From positions 1 to 29,657 of IMG/VR virus record IMGVR_UViG_3300032116_000978: a stretch of 29,657 bases of DNA. One strand, 5' to 3'. The translations under genes were made by a program, and so were the position numbers. Every line of letters starts with the position of its first letter. The first letter of the stretch is position 1. Under the pieces are notes generated by a model. It was given only the letters and a program-made list of their open reading frames with translations, did no database searches and was not told the DNA's origin. Origin of the DNA: a virus. Shown piece by piece: positions 28,445-29,657 of the stretch.

Positions 28445-29657
28445 TTAATTAATTGGGTAAACGTACGCCGTCGGTACTTGTCCAAAGGTAATTCTTGCCA
28501 CGCGACTTGCCAAGTCGTATTCCCATCCAATTACTTGCAAACGTACGGTTGAGAATCCAGTATATACTAATTGTGTACCTATATAACCATTTCCAAACGT
28601 GTCGCCCTTGCGTCTAAATGAGCCTTCCAGGCGATAGCTTAAAGCGTTGTATATAGTCAACACATTACGAGCGTAACAATCGCGCAATCGTGGTGAATAG
28701 CCGCCTAGTAAAGCTTGGTTTTCAAATGTTATATTGGTTTGCGAATAGGTAATTGTCCCGTTGGCGTTTACTTGCAAAAGGAAAGTCGAGGTTTGGTAAT
28801 TATTGCCGTTCGAATCTTTTAAAAAGACTTGGATTTGAATATTTGCCTCGCCTGTATAATCGTAGCCGTTAAAGGTAACTGTTAAATTTCTTTGTTGGCT
28901 TGAAATAGTCGTGACGACCGCGTTTAATTGGGCGCCTGGAGGTGGCGGACTACCGCTTAAACTGCTAATTAAAACAGAGGTTGAGTCAATAGTAAACCCA
29001 GCAGCCGCAACAAATTGACGCTGGTAAGTTCCAGTAACAGTACCGCCGCTGAAGTTAAGCGTATTGGCTCCCAACGTGTCAGTCAATCTGTTTACTTGCG
29101 TAACGGCTCCGCTTGGCACTTGGATAATGCCAGGCGTTGCAGCCAAAGATTTTTCGACAAATACAATGGCTGGCAAATCGCCAATTTTTAGCCAGTTTTT
29201 AGATGCCGTTATTGCTAGATCGCTAAATCTTAAAGTATCGTCACGCAAACTGGTATAAGCTCGCGCCGTCTCATAAATTTTTGTTACTTCGCTTGGATTA
29301 CGTCGCCCTTCAAACGTTGGAATTATTTTAGCCGCAGTTACAATTGCGCTGCCAGCAATTCCAAAGTATTTAAGCTCAAGAGACAGAAAGCCAGCGGTTG
29401 GCAAAACAAAAGACGAAAGTTTAAACTTTCTTGTATCGTCGTTTCTTGTCGAATAAAAAACAAAAGTATTGTAAGCCGCGTCCCATGCCAAAATATTTAA
29501 AGAGCCAACAATGGCCGTTCCTAAATATCTACTTGTCCCGCTACTATCGACATGTTTTAATGCAATACCTAATCCGCTAGACGAGGTTGTATAATTAATG
29601 TCAACCTCCAAATCCAAACTTAATCCAGCGAAGTCTAAGAAAATTGGCTTTGATATT
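28445..29657 (-). CDS. Tail tip/fibre protein (N-terminus cut by window edge)
   Basis: The frame is open to the window edge; at least 403 codons are visible. TTG at 29617 is not a real start, since the same frame continues as SKPIFLDFAGLSLD upstream. The sequence is beta-rich, with LDLEVDINYTTSSSG, repeated Ser/Thr-Gly turns and a C-terminal part with FRRKGDTFGNGY. A proline run (GSPPPPGA) may be a hinge. It ends two bases before the fibre gene, so it is a tail-tip, baseplate or fibre-connector protein. Confidence 0.72.
   Translation of the reverse strand, partial: ISKPIFLDFAGLSLDLEVDINYTTSSSGLGIALKHVDSSGTSRYLGTAIVGSLNILAWDAAYNTFVFYSTRNDDTRKFKLSSFVLPTAGFLSLELKYFGIAGSAIVTAAKIIPTFEGRRNPSEVTKIYETARAYTSLRDDTLRFSDLAITASKNWLKIGDLPAIVFVEKSLAATPGIIQVPSGAVTQVNRLTDTLGANTLNFSGGTVTGTYQRQFVAAAGFTIDSTSVLISSLSGSPPPPGAQLNAVVTTISSQQRNLTVTFNGYDYTGEANIQIQVFLKDSNGNNYQTSTFLLQVNANGTITYSQTNITFENQALLGGYSPRLRDCYARNVLTIYNALSYRLEGSFRRKGDTFGNGYIGTQLVYTGFSTVRLQVIGWEYDLASRVARITFGQVPTAYVYPIN

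Noticed and set aside
26950-28452. Plus-strand frames opposite the tail fibre
   Set aside because: They follow from the biased codon pattern of the Gly/Thr/Ser-rich fibre and are not real genes.
1-29657. CRISPR array, tRNA, insertion sequence or integrase
   Set aside because: No regularly spaced repeats, cloverleaf, transposase or recombinase motif was seen. Temperate lifestyle is therefore not shown by this window.
1-29657. Direct joining of the two window ends as a complete circular genome
   Set aside because: The two cut frames do not join in phase, and distal-tail genes expected after the tape measure are missing, so the window is part of a longer sequence.

Overview
The window is most of the genome of a tailed, siphovirus-type phage or prophage that infects a member of the Bacteroidota, probably a Flavobacterium-like host. 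The host call rests on low GC, translation starts with A-rich leaders instead of Shine-Dalgarno sites, promoter-like boxes of the form TTG-N17-TATATTTG (the Bacteroidota TAnnTTTG type), and protein families typical of these phages. Almost every gene lies on the minus strand, so transcription runs from high to low coordinates. Only two small genes, at 20.2-20.9 kb, are on the plus strand. Both edges cut genes: the tape measure protein lacks its C-terminus at position 1, and a tail-tip/fibre protein lacks its N-terminus at 29657. The distal-tail genes expected between them are therefore outside the window.

Layout in the direction of transcription. Adhesion (29657-24611): a partial tail-tip protein, a 1089-residue tail fibre with a C-terminal self-cleaving S74 chaperone, and two small proteins, closed by a strong terminator. 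Lysis (24527-20994): two small membrane proteins, a basic 42-residue protein, an unusual PAS-coiled coil-transmembrane protein, an M15 endolysin, a metallophosphoesterase, two small proteins and a spanin-like protein. Opposite-strand island (20228-20863): a possible lipoprotein and a cysteine-rich protein, with perfect dyads between them. Early/replication (20128-14778): an acidic protein, ERF annealing protein, Gp157, several HTH proteins and microproteins, a probable replication protein with iteron-like repeats, a protein with an SSB-like C-terminal tip, RusA, and an XRE regulator. DNA modification and packaging (14699-11080): two methyltransferases, then the small and large terminase. Head and neck (11024-3447): portal, MuF, protease, HK97 capsid, connector, adaptor, gp10 and tail terminator, with two glycosyltransferases inserted. 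Tail (3454-1): two tail tube paralogues, frameshifted tail assembly chaperones and the tape measure.

Genes are tightly packed, with many ATGA or TAATG stop-start overlaps. Following these overlaps reveals six coupled or leader-preceded microgenes of 33-49 codons.

The least expected observations are: (1) a compact RNA leader at 17431-17515, with its own promoter, three stems, a 7-bp loop-loop complementarity and an intrinsic terminator directly before the replication gene; (2) a PAS sensor domain joined to a two-helix membrane domain inside the lysis cassette; (3) a -1 frameshift on A10 that fuses the tail chaperones, followed by a terminator-like hairpin that only frameshifted ribosomes would cross; (4) an 11-bp motif shared by two early promoters; (5) iterons beside an AT-rich hexamer tract, as in a phage origin. 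All are read by eye; no search or folding program was run.
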